This document shows, piece by piece, positions 1 to 7,226 of a DNA stretch of 13,076 bases (positions are counted from its first letter, which is position 1; each line of letters begins with the position of its first letter). The translations under genes and the position numbers were made by a program. The DNA is from Clostridia bacterium (GTDB lineage: Bacteria; Bacillota_A; Clostridia; Oscillospirales; Acutalibacteraceae), in contig JAFPCJ010000163.1 of the NCBI GenBank assembly GCA_017423885.1, forward strand, positions 1 through 13,076. Reading direction: 5' to 3'. The notes under the pieces were generated by a model that saw nothing but the letters and a program-made list of their open reading frames with translations, made no database searches and had not been told where the DNA came from.

Positions 1-19
1 GCGGATAAAAGTCTTTATC

Positions 20-48
20 TTGCATTTTCAAAAAGGTTATGCTATTAT
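20..48 (+). promoter_or_regulatory. Predicted sigma-A promoter of the ferritin gene
   Basis: TTGCAT at 20-25 and TATTAT at 43-48 are separated by exactly 17 bases, matching the sigma-A layout with one or two mismatches per hexamer. The inferred transcript would start near 55 and carry a leader of about 35 nt with a small inverted repeat (TGAGA 54-58, TCTCA 64-68) before the ribosome binding site. No convincing Fur or PerR operator was seen. Confidence 0.6.
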
Positions 49-91
49 ATTTTTGAGATTTTTTCTCACAAAAAGAAAGGTGGAACAATAA

Positions 92-604
92 ATGTTTGAC
101 AGTAAAGTAATCGAACTGCTTAACGATCAGGTAAACAAGGAATTTTACAGCGCATATCTCTATCTTGAAATTGCCGACTACTATTCCGATATCGATCTTG
201 ACGGCTTCAGTAATTGGTATACCATTCAAGCGCAAGAAGAGCGCGATCACGCAATGCTTTTTGTAAAGTATCTGCAGAACAACGGCATCAAGGTAAAATT
301 CAAGGCTATTGATGCTCCCGATGCAGTGTTTGAGAAACCCATTGATCCGCTGCTTAAAGGTGCCGAGCATGAGCGTTATGTAACCGATCTTATTCATAAC
401 ATCTATGATGCCGCTTACAGCGTAAAGGACTTCCGCACCATGCAGTTCCTTGATTGGTTTGTCAAGGAGCAGGGCGAAGAGGAAGAAAATGCCGATAAGC
501 TCGTAAACAAATTCAAGCTTTTCGGAGACGATCCCAAGAGCCTTTATCTGCTCGATCAGGAGCTTGCAACAAGAGTTTATACCGCTCCGAGTCTCGTACT
601 ATAA
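92..604 (+). CDS. ftnA: Ferritin (non-haem bacterial ferritin, FtnA type)
   Basis: This 170-residue protein has the usual length of a bacterial non-haem ferritin. Such proteins assemble as a cytoplasmic 24-subunit cage that oxidises Fe(II) at a ferroxidase centre and stores it as ferric mineral. The full set of iron ligands is visible at the same numbers as in E. coli FtnA: Glu17, Glu50 and His53 in the EERDH motif, Glu94, Gln127 and Glu130, plus Tyr24. The four-helix bundle covers roughly residues 5-150. There is no signal peptide and no haem-ligand methionine pattern arguing for bacterioferritin. AAAGGTGG at 76-83, 8 nt before the ATG, supports the start. The SGNH-hydrolase-like gene follows after 24 nt and probably shares the transcript. 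Family assignment is very secure; in vivo regulation is not visible. Confidence 0.96.
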   Translation: MFDSKVIELLNDQVNKEFYSAYLYLEIADYYSDIDLDGFSNWYTIQAQEERDHAMLFVKYLQNNGIKVKFKAIDAPDAVFEKPIDPLLKGAEHERYVTDLIHNIYDAAYSVKDFRTMQFLDWFVKEQGEEEENADKLVNKFKLFGDDPKSLYLLDQELATRVYTAPSLVL

Positions 605-628
605 GTTTTAATTACGGAGTAATACAAT

Positions 629-1336
629 ATGTCCGGTAGCACAAAACCAAATGATTTCTCTCAAATGAAGAAGAATTCCGTAAGCTCCAAGGGGCAACTT
701 CGCGAAACCAATTTTGTCCGCTTTGAAAACCCTGAAGGCAACGGCATAAAAGTTATGTTTATAGGCAATTCCATTACGCTTCACGGCTTTCTCCCCTCTA
801 TCGGCTGGCATGGAGAATGGGGGATGGCGGCTTCCCAAAAGGAAAACGACTATGTACATATACTTATGGGCAAGATCCGCAAAAGCCATCCTGATGCCGC
901 ATTTTGCATTTGTCAGGTAGCAGAATGGGAGCGCCAATACAAAAACGGTGCTTCAACGCATCACTACTTTGAAAATGCCCGAGCCTTCGACGCCGATATA
1001 ATAGTTATGCGCACGGTTGAAAACTGCCCCGCGCAGGATATTGACAACGGCCTTTTCAAAAAAGAGCTTGGCGACCTACTCCATTACCTTAATCCGAATA
1101 AAAAGGCAAAGTTTGTGCTTTCCACCGCGTTCTGGCATCACCCTCTTGATGGTGCAATAGAAGAATATGCCGCCGAAAAGGGTCTTCCGATAGTGCTTTT
1201 GGGCGATCTTGGAGAAAAGGACGAAATGAAAGCTTTGGGACTTTTCGAGCATGAGGGCGTGGCAAACCATCCCGGAGATCTCGGTATGCAGACTATCGCC
1301 GAAAGACTATTCTCCGAAATTAAAAAACAATTATAA
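629..1336 (+). CDS. SGNH/GDSL-hydrolase-like protein, cytoplasmic
   Basis: This 235-residue protein has a flavodoxin-like SGNH-hydrolase pattern. Block I is GNSIT with the presumed nucleophile Ser48. An IGWHGEWGMAAS stretch (58-69) follows. VEN at 130-132 sits where block III (GxND or GEN) is expected. HPGDLGM at 214-220 carries the presumed catalytic His214. The acidic residue normally three positions before that His is Val211 here, so the Asp-xx-His dyad is not canonical. No signal peptide is present; the first 35 residues are polar. SGNH enzymes hydrolyse esters such as acyl or O-acetyl groups, but the substrate cannot be read from sequence. GGAG at 616-619, 9 nt before the ATG, supports the start. 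It follows ferritin by 24 nt and ends before a strong terminator, so it is probably the second gene of that operon. Confidence 0.82.
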   Translation: MSGSTKPNDFSQMKKNSVSSKGQLRETNFVRFENPEGNGIKVMFIGNSITLHGFLPSIGWHGEWGMAASQKENDYVHILMGKIRKSHPDAAFCICQVAEWERQYKNGASTHHYFENARAFDADIIVMRTVENCPAQDIDNGLFKKELGDLLHYLNPNKKAKFVLSTAFWHHPLDGAIEEYAAEKGLPIVLLGDLGEKDEMKALGLFEHEGVANHPGDLGMQTIAERLFSEIKKQL

Positions 1337-1349
1337 TAACTTTTATATG

Positions 1350-1396
1350 ACAGTATGTAAAAATTATGTAAAATTCTTTTTACATACTGTTTTTTT
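1350..1396 (+). terminator. Rho-independent terminator after the ferritin/SGNH pair
   Basis: A perfect 14-bp inverted repeat (left arm 1350-1363, right arm 1377-1390, 13-nt loop) is followed directly by six T residues at 1391-1396. It lies 13 nt after the SGNH-hydrolase stop codon. The stem is A/T-rich but long and without mismatches. Confidence 0.88.
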
Positions 1397-1406
1397 CGAA
1401 ATTATA

Positions 1407-1415
1407 TGGTATAAT
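1407..1415 (+). promoter_or_regulatory. Extended -10 promoter of the HD-domain gene
   Basis: TGG-TATAAT at 1407-1415 matches the extended -10 element (TGN-TATAAT). No good -35 hexamer lies 16-18 bases upstream, where the preceding terminator sits, which is typical of extended -10 promoters. The start codon is 25 nt downstream. The string ATGGTATAAT also occurs at the nrdR promoter. Confidence 0.65.
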
Positions 1416-1440
1416 ATTTAAAAAGCGATAGGAGCAAACC

Positions 1441-2100
1441 ATGATAACATACGACGCAATACGTCATAACCCCGAAATAAACACCTATATTACCGCCGCT
1501 GACAAAACGCTTGCCGTGCTTGACTATACCGAGCACAGCTTTGCCCATGTCACAAAGGTTGCCAACGATGCCGCCTATGTTCTCGAAACGCTCGGATATG
1601 ACGAGCATGAGGTTGAGCTTGCAAAGATAGCCGCATATCTTCATGATATAGGCAATCTCGTAAACCGCAAGGAGCATGCTCAAAGCGGCGCCATAATGGC
1701 ATTCCGTCTGCTTGACCATCTTGACATGAATGCCGCAGATATTTCTACCGTAGTTTCTGCAATAGGAAATCACGATGAAGGCACAGGGCATCCTGTCAAT
1801 GCTGTTTCGGCGGCACTTATCCTTGCTGATAAATCGGACGTGCGCCGAAGCCGAGTCCGCAATACGAGAAAGAGTGCATTTGATATTCATGACCGCGTAA
1901 ATTACTCGGTTCAAAGCTCATCCTTGCGTATCAGTGAAGATAAGCGCATCATCACTCTGAATCTCTCTATTGACACCGCTTACGGCAATGTAATGGAATA
2001 TTTTGAGATATTTCTTGAAAGAATGGTGCTCTGCAGAAAAGCGGCACAGCATCTCGGGCTTAAATTCAGCCTTGTTATAAACGATCATCAGTTACTTTAA
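1441..2100 (+). CDS. HD-domain metal-dependent phosphohydrolase
   Basis: This 219-residue protein has an HD domain over about residues 30-140. The metal-binding signature is visible: His36, His68-Asp69 in LHDIGN, His79, His111 in GNHDEGTG, and Asp130 in ADKSDVRRSR. The extra His residues between the HD pair and the last Asp suggest a two-metal centre, as in YqeK-type or HD-GYP-related phosphohydrolases. The C-terminal 70 residues (about 150-219) form a further segment with alternating hydrophobic residues that I do not recognise. Likely substrates are a nucleotide or phosphodiester; which one cannot be told. It is cytoplasmic, with no signal peptide or membrane segment. GGAG at 1431-1434, 6 nt before the ATG, supports the start. 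It is apparently monocistronic, between its own promoter and the terminator shared with the convergent phosphoesterase. Confidence 0.88.
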   Translation: MITYDAIRHNPEINTYITAADKTLAVLDYTEHSFAHVTKVANDAAYVLETLGYDEHEVELAKIAAYLHDIGNLVNRKEHAQSGAIMAFRLLDHLDMNAADISTVVSAIGNHDEGTGHPVNAVSAALILADKSDVRRSRVRNTRKSAFDIHDRVNYSVQSSSLRISEDKRIITLNLSIDTAYGNVMEYFEIFLERMVLCRKAAQHLGLKFSLVINDHQLL

Positions 2101-2103
2101 AAA

Positions 2104-2139
2104 TTACGCCGAATGCTGACAGTGCAGCATTCGGCGTAA
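2104..2139. terminator. Bidirectional terminator between convergent genes
   Basis: A perfect 15-bp inverted repeat (2104-2118 with 2125-2139) encloses a 6-nt loop and lies between the stops of the HD gene (2100) and the phosphoesterase (2143). On the minus strand it is followed by TTTTT, so it should end the phosphoesterase transcript efficiently. On the plus strand the T run is weak (CTTTATAATT), but the GC-rich stem probably still terminates. Confidence 0.85.
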
Positions 2140-2142
2140 GCT

Positions 2143-2685
2143 TTATAATTCATATTCCTTATATATATTTCCGCCAAGGTCTTTCCACAGCATTTTACCG
2201 TTTTCTATTACCATATAGCTATGCGCGGAATTTTCTTTCGGAATAGAGACCGAGCCGCAGTTTGCAAATATCCTGCCGTCTCTTTGCTCGCACATCGGTA
2301 CATGAGTATGTCCGTACAGCAAAATATCTCCTTCCGCCATCGGCAAGGGCGAGTCAATATTATATTTATGCCCATGCGTAGCGTAAAAGACCCTACCGTC
2401 CAAAAGCAATGCCGCATAATCGGCAAGCACAGGGAAATTCAAAACCATTTGGTCTACCTCGGTATCGCAATTTCCTCTTACGCATAATATTTTTTCATTT
2501 ATCGACCCAAGTATCTCTATAACAAGCTTGGGTGCATATTCGCGCGGAAGCTCATTTCTCGGACCGTGATACAGTATATCTCCCAAAAGTAACAGCTTAT
2601 CGGCGCGTTCCGCCTCAAATTGCTCTGCAAGCCTTCGGCAAAAATATGCCGAGCCATGAATATCCGATGCTATCATTAATTTCAT
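2143..2685 (-). CDS. YfcE/MJ0936-type metallophosphoesterase
   Basis: This 180-residue calcineurin-like phosphoesterase carries all the dinuclear metal motifs in order: DIHG (Asp8, His10), GDILYHGP (Asp36), GNCD (Asn72, Asp74), THGH (His104) and GHTH (His126, His128). The length and compact form fit the YfcE subgroup, which hydrolyses phosphodiesters in vitro; the cellular substrate is unknown. It is cytoplasmic. The ATG at 2685 is chosen over a GTG at 2694 because GAGGTG (2692-2697) lies 6 nt upstream of the ATG and overlaps the GTG. It has its own promoter, diverges from the opp operon and ends at a shared terminator. Confidence 0.92.
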   Translation of the reverse strand: MKLMIASDIHGSAYFCRRLAEQFEAERADKLLLLGDILYHGPRNELPREYAPKLVIEILGSINEKILCVRGNCDTEVDQMVLNFPVLADYAALLLDGRVFYATHGHKYNIDSPLPMAEGDILLYGHTHVPMCEQRDGRIFANCGSVSIPKENSAHSYMVIENGKMLWKDLGGNIYKEYEL

Positions 2686-2706
2686 CTGCTTCACCTCATA
2701 ATATAA

Positions 2707-2735
2707 ATTATATCAAAATCGGTATAATAAGTCAA
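2707..2735 (-). promoter_or_regulatory. Sigma-A promoter of the phosphoesterase gene
   Basis: Read on the minus strand, TTGACT (2735-2730) and TATAAT (2712-2707) are separated by 17 bases. Only the last base of the -35 differs from consensus. The -10 lies 21 bases upstream of the ATG at 2685, giving a short leader of about 15 nt that carries GAGGTG. Confidence 0.8.
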
Positions 2736-2747
2736 ATAAATAAAGGC

Positions 2748-2788
2748 AAAGAGAAAAGTGTGCGCGTGCTACGGACACTTTTATCTTT
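2748..2788. other. Long imperfect hairpin in the divergent spacer, possible small RNA element
   Basis: Bases 2748-2761 pair with 2775-2788 over 14 positions with a single mismatch (G2753 and A2783). The apical 13 bases are GC-rich and can form a further CGT/ACG mini-stem (2765-2767 with 2771-2773). It lies between the phosphoesterase promoter and the opp promoter, in no coding frame. It does not end in a T run, so it is not a simple terminator. With the terminator-like hairpin at 2839-2870 it could be part of a small plus-strand RNA; a TATAAT at 2722-2727 could be its -10, but no -35 is visible. Confidence 0.35.
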
Positions 2789-2838
2789 CAATTTCTTCAA
2801 ACTTTTGCACATATCGGAAATTATTTTATAGATTGCTT

Positions 2839-2870
2839 AAAACACCGCGCCGCGTAACCACGTGTTTTTT
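2839..2870 (+). terminator. Terminator-like hairpin with no obvious upstream gene
   Basis: AAAACAC (2839-2845) pairs with GTGTTTT (2862-2868), and the T run continues to 2870. The interior is GC-rich with a self-complementary CGCG pair. The shape is that of a plus-strand rho-independent terminator, but the nearest upstream gene runs on the opposite strand. It may end a small RNA, protect the opp promoter from read-through, or be fortuitous. Confidence 0.4.
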
Positions 2871-2934
2871 ATTAAATAATAACAAATATGGCTTTTAATA
2901 CAATAAAAATGTAATTATTTTTGGCTTTTTTCGG

Positions 2935-2963
2935 TTGACACAGCAAGTAATATTTGATATAAT
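2935..2963 (+). promoter_or_regulatory. Consensus sigma-A promoter of the opp operon
   Basis: TTGACA (2935-2940), exactly 17 bases, then TATAAT (2958-2963): both hexamers are perfect. It points toward the permease gene at 3088 and implies a leader of roughly 115-120 nt. A perfect promoter suggests strong basal transcription, possibly controlled by a repressor or by the structured leader. Confidence 0.88.
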
Positions 2964-2971
2964 ATTTAATA

Positions 2972-3055
2972 ATTTGTGCCCCTATGCCCCAAAAGAGCAA
3001 ACTGCTCCTTTACGGCGGACACAAATGGTTTGCGAGCACATTCAACAGTGTTTGC
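2972..3055 (+). promoter_or_regulatory. Structured 5' leader of the opp operon, class unknown
   Basis: The leader can fold into two stem-loops. The first joins 2972-2980 with 3017-3026 (ATTTGTGCC with GGACACAAAT, one bulged A) and encloses a small hairpin (GAGCA 2995-2999 with TGCTC 3003-3007) and a C-rich GCCCC repeat. The second joins 3032-3039 with 3048-3055 (8 bp including two G-U pairs, 8-nt loop). No terminator-like T run follows, so control, if any, would be on translation or RNA stability. I do not recognise a known riboswitch class; a regulatory role is inference. Confidence 0.35.
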
Positions 3056-3087
3056 GTTAAAAAAGTAACGAGGTGTCTCTGAAAAAA

Positions 3088-4017
3088 ATGAATTCAAAAA
3101 CATTATTCTATATACTCAAGCGTTTGGCGCTTGCAGTGCTTACGGTATGGATAGTTATTACCGTAACCTTTTTCGCAATGCATGCGATCCCCGGCGGTCC
3201 GTTCACAAGTGAAAAGGCGGTTTCTCCCGCTGTTCAGGCGGCTCTTGAAAAAAAATACGGTCTTGATAAGCCGCTTCTTGTGCAGTACGGCACCTATCTC
3301 AAGGATATCGTTACCGAATTTGATTTTGGCCCCTCCATTAAGCAACGCGGACGCGATGTTATCGATATTATAGGGGACGGTATGCAGGTATCCGCGCGTC
3401 TTGGCGTTATGGCGGCAGGAATTGCGCTTGTAATAGGAGTTTGTCTCGGTGCTGTTGCGGCACTTCGCAGAAATAAGCTTATTGACCGCATTATAATGGT
3501 TATTACCACCGCATGCGTTTCTATGCCATCATTTATAATGGGTACGCTGTTACTTATATTCTTCTCAAATAAATTGGGGTGGCTTCCTGCCAACGGCTCT
3601 ACTGCGGCAGGTCTGATACTCCCTGTCATTACTCTTTCGCTTTCTCCCATGGCACAGATAACCCGTCTTACCCGTTCATCCATGCTTGATGTTTTGGGAC
3701 AAGACTATATCCGTACCGCAAAGGCAAAGGGTGTTTCGGGACCGCGCATAATATTCGGTCACGCTCTTAAAAACTCGCTTATCCCTGTTATCACATATTT
3801 TGGACCTATGCTCGCATATATCGTTACCGGATCGCTCGTTGTTGAAAAAATCTTCGCGGTCCCCGGCATCGGACGTGCTTTTGTTAACAGCATTACGGGT
3901 CGTGACTACCCGCTCGTCATGGGTACCACCATCATTCTTGCATCGCTGATCGTTATAATGAACCTTATCGGTGATATAATGTATAAGGTAGTCGATCCGC
4001 GCATCAATCTTGAGTAA
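3088..4017 (+). CDS. oppB: Oligopeptide ABC transporter permease, OppB/DppB type
   Basis: This 309-residue membrane protein has the DppB/OppB plan: an N-terminal signal-anchor helix preceded by YILKRL (about 8-30), the IPGGPF motif, an external loop with KKYGLDKPLLVQY, then five more helices. The ATPase-contact EAA loop is visible near residues 205-232 (DYIRTAKAKGV). The C-terminus ends in the typical VVDPRI. It forms the membrane channel with OppC and imports peptides. The ATG at 3088 is preferred over an in-frame GTG at 3073, because GAGGTG (3070-3075) overlaps that GTG and lies 12 nt before the ATG; the spacing is somewhat long, so the start is moderately certain. It is the first gene of an operon of five, and the OppC ATG follows 14 nt after its stop. 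Confidence 0.94.
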   Translation: MNSKTLFYILKRLALAVLTVWIVITVTFFAMHAIPGGPFTSEKAVSPAVQAALEKKYGLDKPLLVQYGTYLKDIVTEFDFGPSIKQRGRDVIDIIGDGMQVSARLGVMAAGIALVIGVCLGAVAALRRNKLIDRIIMVITTACVSMPSFIMGTLLLIFFSNKLGWLPANGSTAAGLILPVITLSLSPMAQITRLTRSSMLDVLGQDYIRTAKAKGVSGPRIIFGHALKNSLIPVITYFGPMLAYIVTGSLVVEKIFAVPGIGRAFVNSITGRDYPLVMGTTIILASLIVIMNLIGDIMYKVVDPRINLE

Positions 4018-4031
4018 GGAGGAACGCTCGT

Positions 4032-5087
4032 ATGTTTAAACCTTTCAGTCTTCATGTTGATCTCGACCAATTTAATCCCGCTTCGGCAGAGGATAAAGAA
4101 TATATGGTCCAGATGCGCCCCTCCTCTACCTTTTTTAAGGACGGTATAAAGCGCCTTTTAAAGAATAAAGTTGCTACTGTAAGCTTCTTTATAATCGTTG
4201 TTATCGCATTGACAAGTATATTCTTGCCCATGTTCTGGCCCTATTCCTATGAGCAGCAGTTAGGTGTTGTTCCGGGAAAGCCGGTTGATGCATCCTATAA
4301 CGATCTTGCTCCCTTTGAGTACGGCGACACCGAAAAGGAGCGTATGGAAAACGGCGAAAAGATATTCCCCCACGTGTTCGGAACGGACGCACAAGGACGT
4401 GACTATCTTATCCGCATAGTTTACGGTACGCGCATTTCCCTTGCTGTCGGCTTCTTTGCAAGTATTATCGTTCTGATAATCGGTATGACGGTCGGCTCTA
4501 TCGCAGGTTATATAGGCGGAGTGGTTGACCTTGTTATAATGAGAATAGTTGATATAATCTATTCTCTGCCCGATATGCTTATGGTCATTTTGCTTGCAAC
4601 TGTTTTAAAGCAGGTGCTTCAAGGCAAGATCGAGGGTACCTTCCTTGAAAAAATAGGAAGTAATATTATAAGCTTGTTTATCGTTTTCGGTATTCTTTAT
4701 TGGGTATCCATGTCCCGTCTTATCCGCGGACAGATACTTTCCCTCAGAGAGCAGGAGTATGTTCTTGCCGCCAAGGCAACAGGCGCCAAGGGCAAATGGA
4801 TAATCACAAAGCATCTTATGCCCAACTGCATCAGCGTTGTTATTATTTCTACCGCTCTGCAAATTCCGAGTGCTATATTCACCGAAAGCTATCTTTCGTT
4901 CCTCGGTCTCGGTGTTAACGCCCCGATGCCATCACTCGGATCGCTTGCATCCGATGCGCTTAACGGTATATCCTCTTACGAATACCGTCTTGTTATTCCT
5001 GCGATAGTTATTTCGCTCATCGTGCTTTCCCTCAACCTTTTCGGTGACGGTCTGCGTGATGCCTTTGACCCCAAGCTTAACGGATAA
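4032..5087 (+). CDS. oppC: Oligopeptide ABC transporter permease, OppC/DppC type
   Basis: This 351-residue second permease has a long cytoplasmic N-terminus (about 1-46) typical of the OppC_N segment, TM1 around 48-69, a long external loop with the family motif FGTDAQGRD (116-124), then five further helices. The EAA loop for contact with an ATPase subunit is QEYVLAAKATGAKG, roughly residues 238-251. It ends with FGDGLRDAFDPKL, the usual C-terminus. The ribosome site AAGGAGG (4016-4022) overlaps the OppB stop codon and lies 9 nt before the ATG, indicating tight coupling. The loop between TM1 and the GTD motif contains a charged insert (EYGDTEKERMENGEK), a feature variable in the family. It pairs with OppB in the membrane; the substrate is probably oligopeptides but is not determined by the permease alone. 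Confidence 0.95.
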   Translation: MFKPFSLHVDLDQFNPASAEDKEYMVQMRPSSTFFKDGIKRLLKNKVATVSFFIIVVIALTSIFLPMFWPYSYEQQLGVVPGKPVDASYNDLAPFEYGDTEKERMENGEKIFPHVFGTDAQGRDYLIRIVYGTRISLAVGFFASIIVLIIGMTVGSIAGYIGGVVDLVIMRIVDIIYSLPDMLMVILLATVLKQVLQGKIEGTFLEKIGSNIISLFIVFGILYWVSMSRLIRGQILSLREQEYVLAAKATGAKGKWIITKHLMPNCISVVIISTALQIPSAIFTESYLSFLGLGVNAPMPSLGSLASDALNGISSYEYRLVIPAIVISLIVLSLNLFGDGLRDAFDPKLNG

Positions 5088-5105
5088 GAAAGGAAGAATT
5101 TTTGT

Positions 5106-6128
5106 ATGTCTTTATTGGAAGTCAATGATCTTCGTACCTCCTTTTTTACCGATGCAGGTGAAGTTAAGGCAGTTAACGGAGTATCGTTTAACCTTGAAAG
5201 AGGCAAGGTGCTCGGAATAGTTGGAGAATCGGGCTCGGGTAAGTCCGTTACGGCATATTCCATTATGCAGATACTTGCCGGTACAGGTAAAATTGTCGGT
5301 GGCTCTATCAAGCTTGACGGCACGGAGCTTGTAGGCGCAGGTGAAAGCGTCATGAAGGATGTCAGAGGAAACAAGATCTCCATAATCTTTCAGGACCCCA
5401 TGACCTCGCTTAACCCCACGTATACTATCGGTCATCAGCTTATGGAAGCCATTCTGTTGCATACTGACCGTGATAAAAAGCAGGCGTATGACCGCGCTGT
5501 TGAGATGCTTCGCCTCGTTAATATAAACGAGCCCGAGAAGCGCATGAAGCAGTATCCCTTTGAGTTTTCGGGCGGTATGCGTCAGCGTATCGTTATCGCT
5601 ATGGCACTTGCCTGCGAGCCTGATATCCTTATAGCCGACGAGCCTACCACCGCTCTCGACGTTACCATTCAAGCGCAGATACTTGAGCTTATGATGTCGC
5701 TCCAGAAGGAGCTTGGCATGGCTATAATTATGATAACCCATGACCTTGGAGTTATAGCACAGATGTGTGACGAGGTCATAGTTATGTATGCCGGCGGCAT
5801 CTGCGAGCAGGGTACCGCTGATGAAATATTCTATAATCCCTGCCATGAATACACAAAGGGTCTTATCCGCTCCATTCCTACTGTCAGCAGTACAGATGAG
5901 CGTCTTCAGCCCATTACCGGCACTCCGATAGACCTTTTGAACATGCCTGCAGGCTGTCCTTTTGCTCCTCGTTGCGATAATGCAATGAAGATCTGCATCA
6001 AGCAAAAGGCTGAACGTCTGGCAATAAATGACGACCATTTTGCCGCATGCTGGATGAATGTAAAAAAAGGTATTGATGAAGGCTCTGTAACGCTTTTATC
6101 GGATGACACAAAGGGGGATGAGGCATAA
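5106..6128 (+). CDS. oppD: Oligopeptide ABC transporter ATPase, OppD type
   Basis: This 340-residue ATPase has Walker A GESGSGKS (40-47), a Q-loop IIFQDPMTSLNP, signature FSGGMRQRI, Walker B DILIADEPTTALD and a switch His in ITHDLG. The C-terminal oligopeptide-transporter domain contains CPFAPRCDNAMKIC, the Cys-rich motif found in OppD and DppD, followed by further Cys residues. It energises the OppB/OppC pore together with OppF on the cytoplasmic face. AAAGGAAG (5090-5096) lies about 10 nt before the ATG. The stop codon overlaps the next start by one base (TAATG at 6126-6130), so translation of OppD and OppF is coupled. OppD versus DppD cannot be separated from sequence alone; the general role is certain. 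Confidence 0.96.
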   Translation: MSLLEVNDLRTSFFTDAGEVKAVNGVSFNLERGKVLGIVGESGSGKSVTAYSIMQILAGTGKIVGGSIKLDGTELVGAGESVMKDVRGNKISIIFQDPMTSLNPTYTIGHQLMEAILLHTDRDKKQAYDRAVEMLRLVNINEPEKRMKQYPFEFSGGMRQRIVIAMALACEPDILIADEPTTALDVTIQAQILELMMSLQKELGMAIIMITHDLGVIAQMCDEVIVMYAGGICEQGTADEIFYNPCHEYTKGLIRSIPTVSSTDERLQPITGTPIDLLNMPAGCPFAPRCDNAMKICIKQKAERLAINDDHFAACWMNVKKGIDEGSVTLLSDDTKGDEA

Positions 6129-7132
6129 TGAGCGATAATAATCAGTCTCTTAACAAAACAGAACAGCCCCTTATTGAGGTCAAGGACCTTAAGCGTTACT
6201 TTGATATTAATGTAGGTTGGCTCAAGACCAAGCCGCTCAAGGCGGTAGACGGTGTTTCTTTCAGCATCAAAAAGGGCGAGACCTTTGGTCTTGTCGGTGA
6301 ATCAGGCTGTGGTAAGACTACTGTCGGACGCACTCTGCTTCATCTTTATAAGCCTACTGCAGGTGAAATAATATATAACGGTCAACCTATAAGGACCAAT
6401 CAGGATATAAAGGAATTCCGCAAGAAAGCCACTATGGTTTTTCAGGACCCCTATTCCTCGCTCAATCCCCGTATGACCGTTGCCGATATTATCGGCGAGC
6501 CGCTTGATGTTCACAAGCTTTATTCCACCAAAAAGGAACGCGAGGAAAAAATTCTCGAGCTTATGAACCACGTTGGTCTTAACAGCGAACACGCTGCGCG
6601 CTATGCCCATGAATTTTCGGGCGGTCAGCGTCAGCGTATAGGAATTGCCCGCTCTTTGGCAGTAAATCCCGATTTTATAGTTTGTGACGAGCCCGTTTCA
6701 GCGCTTGACGTTTCCATTCAGGCGCAGGTCATCAATATGTTTGATGAATTGCAGGACAAAATGGGTCTTACCTATTTGTTCATTGCTCACGATCTGCTCG
6801 TCGTCCGTCATATAAGTGACCGTATTGCCGTAATGTATCTCGGAAAAATGGTTGAGCTTGCGGATTCTCATGAAATATATGATCATCCGCTCCATCCTTA
6901 TTCCAAGGCACTTATGTCAGCGGTACCCATCCCAGATCCGCAGTATGCCAGAACTCATCAGCGTATTGCTCTCACGGGAGATATCCCAAGTCCCCTTAAT
7001 GCTCCTTCGGGCTGTCCTTTCCGCACTCGCTGTCCGTATGCTACCGAGCAGTGTGCTGCAGAAATGCCCGAGTTCAAAGAGGTATCTTCGGGTCACTTTG
7101 TCGCCTGTCATAATATTGATAAGGCAAACTAA
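6128..7132 (+). CDS. oppF: Oligopeptide ABC transporter ATPase, OppF type
   Basis: This 334-residue ATPase is the partner of OppD. Walker A is GESGCGKT (57-64), the Q-loop is [13 protein letters not shown], the signature is FSGGQRQRI, Walker B is [12 protein letters not shown] and the switch His is in IAHDLL. The region [19 protein letters not shown] before Walker A is typical of OppF-type subunits. The C-terminal domain carries [14 protein letters not shown], the metal-like Cys motif. Its ATG overlaps the OppD stop codon, and AAGGGGG (6111-6117) inside oppD is the likely ribosome site. There is no terminator before the binding-protein gene 94 nt downstream, so transcription probably continues into it. 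Confidence 0.96.
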   Translation: MSDNNQSLNKTEQPLIEVKDLKRYFDINVGWLKTKPLKAVDGVSFSIKKGETFGLVGESGCGKTTVGRTLLHLYKPTAGEIIYNGQPIRTNQDIKEFRKKATMVFQDPYSSLNPRMTVADIIGEPLDVHKLYSTKKEREEKILELMNHVGLNSEHAARYAHEFSGGQRQRIGIARSLAVNPDFIVCDEPVSALDVSIQAQVINMFDELQDKMGLTYLFIAHDLLVVRHISDRIAVMYLGKMVELADSHEIYDHPLHPYSKALMSAVPIPDPQYARTHQRIALTGDIPSPLNAPSGCPFRTRCPYATEQCAAEMPEFKEVSSGHFVACHNIDKAN

Positions 7133-7226
7133 CCTTGTTCATCGTATATCGCAAGAGGGTCATCGTGCATTTTTTAAGGCTTTCAAGCGGTATATTTTGA
7201 AAAATAACAGAAAGGAAAAAATCATT

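Noticed and set aside
37..51. Possible PerR/Fur operator at the ferritin promoter (TTATGCTATTATATT)
   Set aside because: The half sites lack the single central base of the PerR consensus and two central positions differ, so the match is what A/T-rich sequence gives by chance.
54..68. Small inverted repeat TGAGA-N5-TCTCA in the ferritin leader
   Set aside because: Only five pairs (a few more with a bulge); too weak to call a regulatory element.
2531..2831. Plus-strand open frame running from the phosphoesterase gene into the spacer
   Set aside because: Most of it is antisense to the phosphoesterase, and it lacks a ribosome site and family features.
5112..6038. 308-codon open frame opposite oppD
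   Set aside because: It is antisense to a gene with every ABC ATPase motif intact, and its translation shows no family features.
6852..7226. Upstream extension of the oppA frame into oppF
   Set aside because: The segment is oppF read in another frame. The lipoprotein signal peptide and ribosome site fix the start at 7227.
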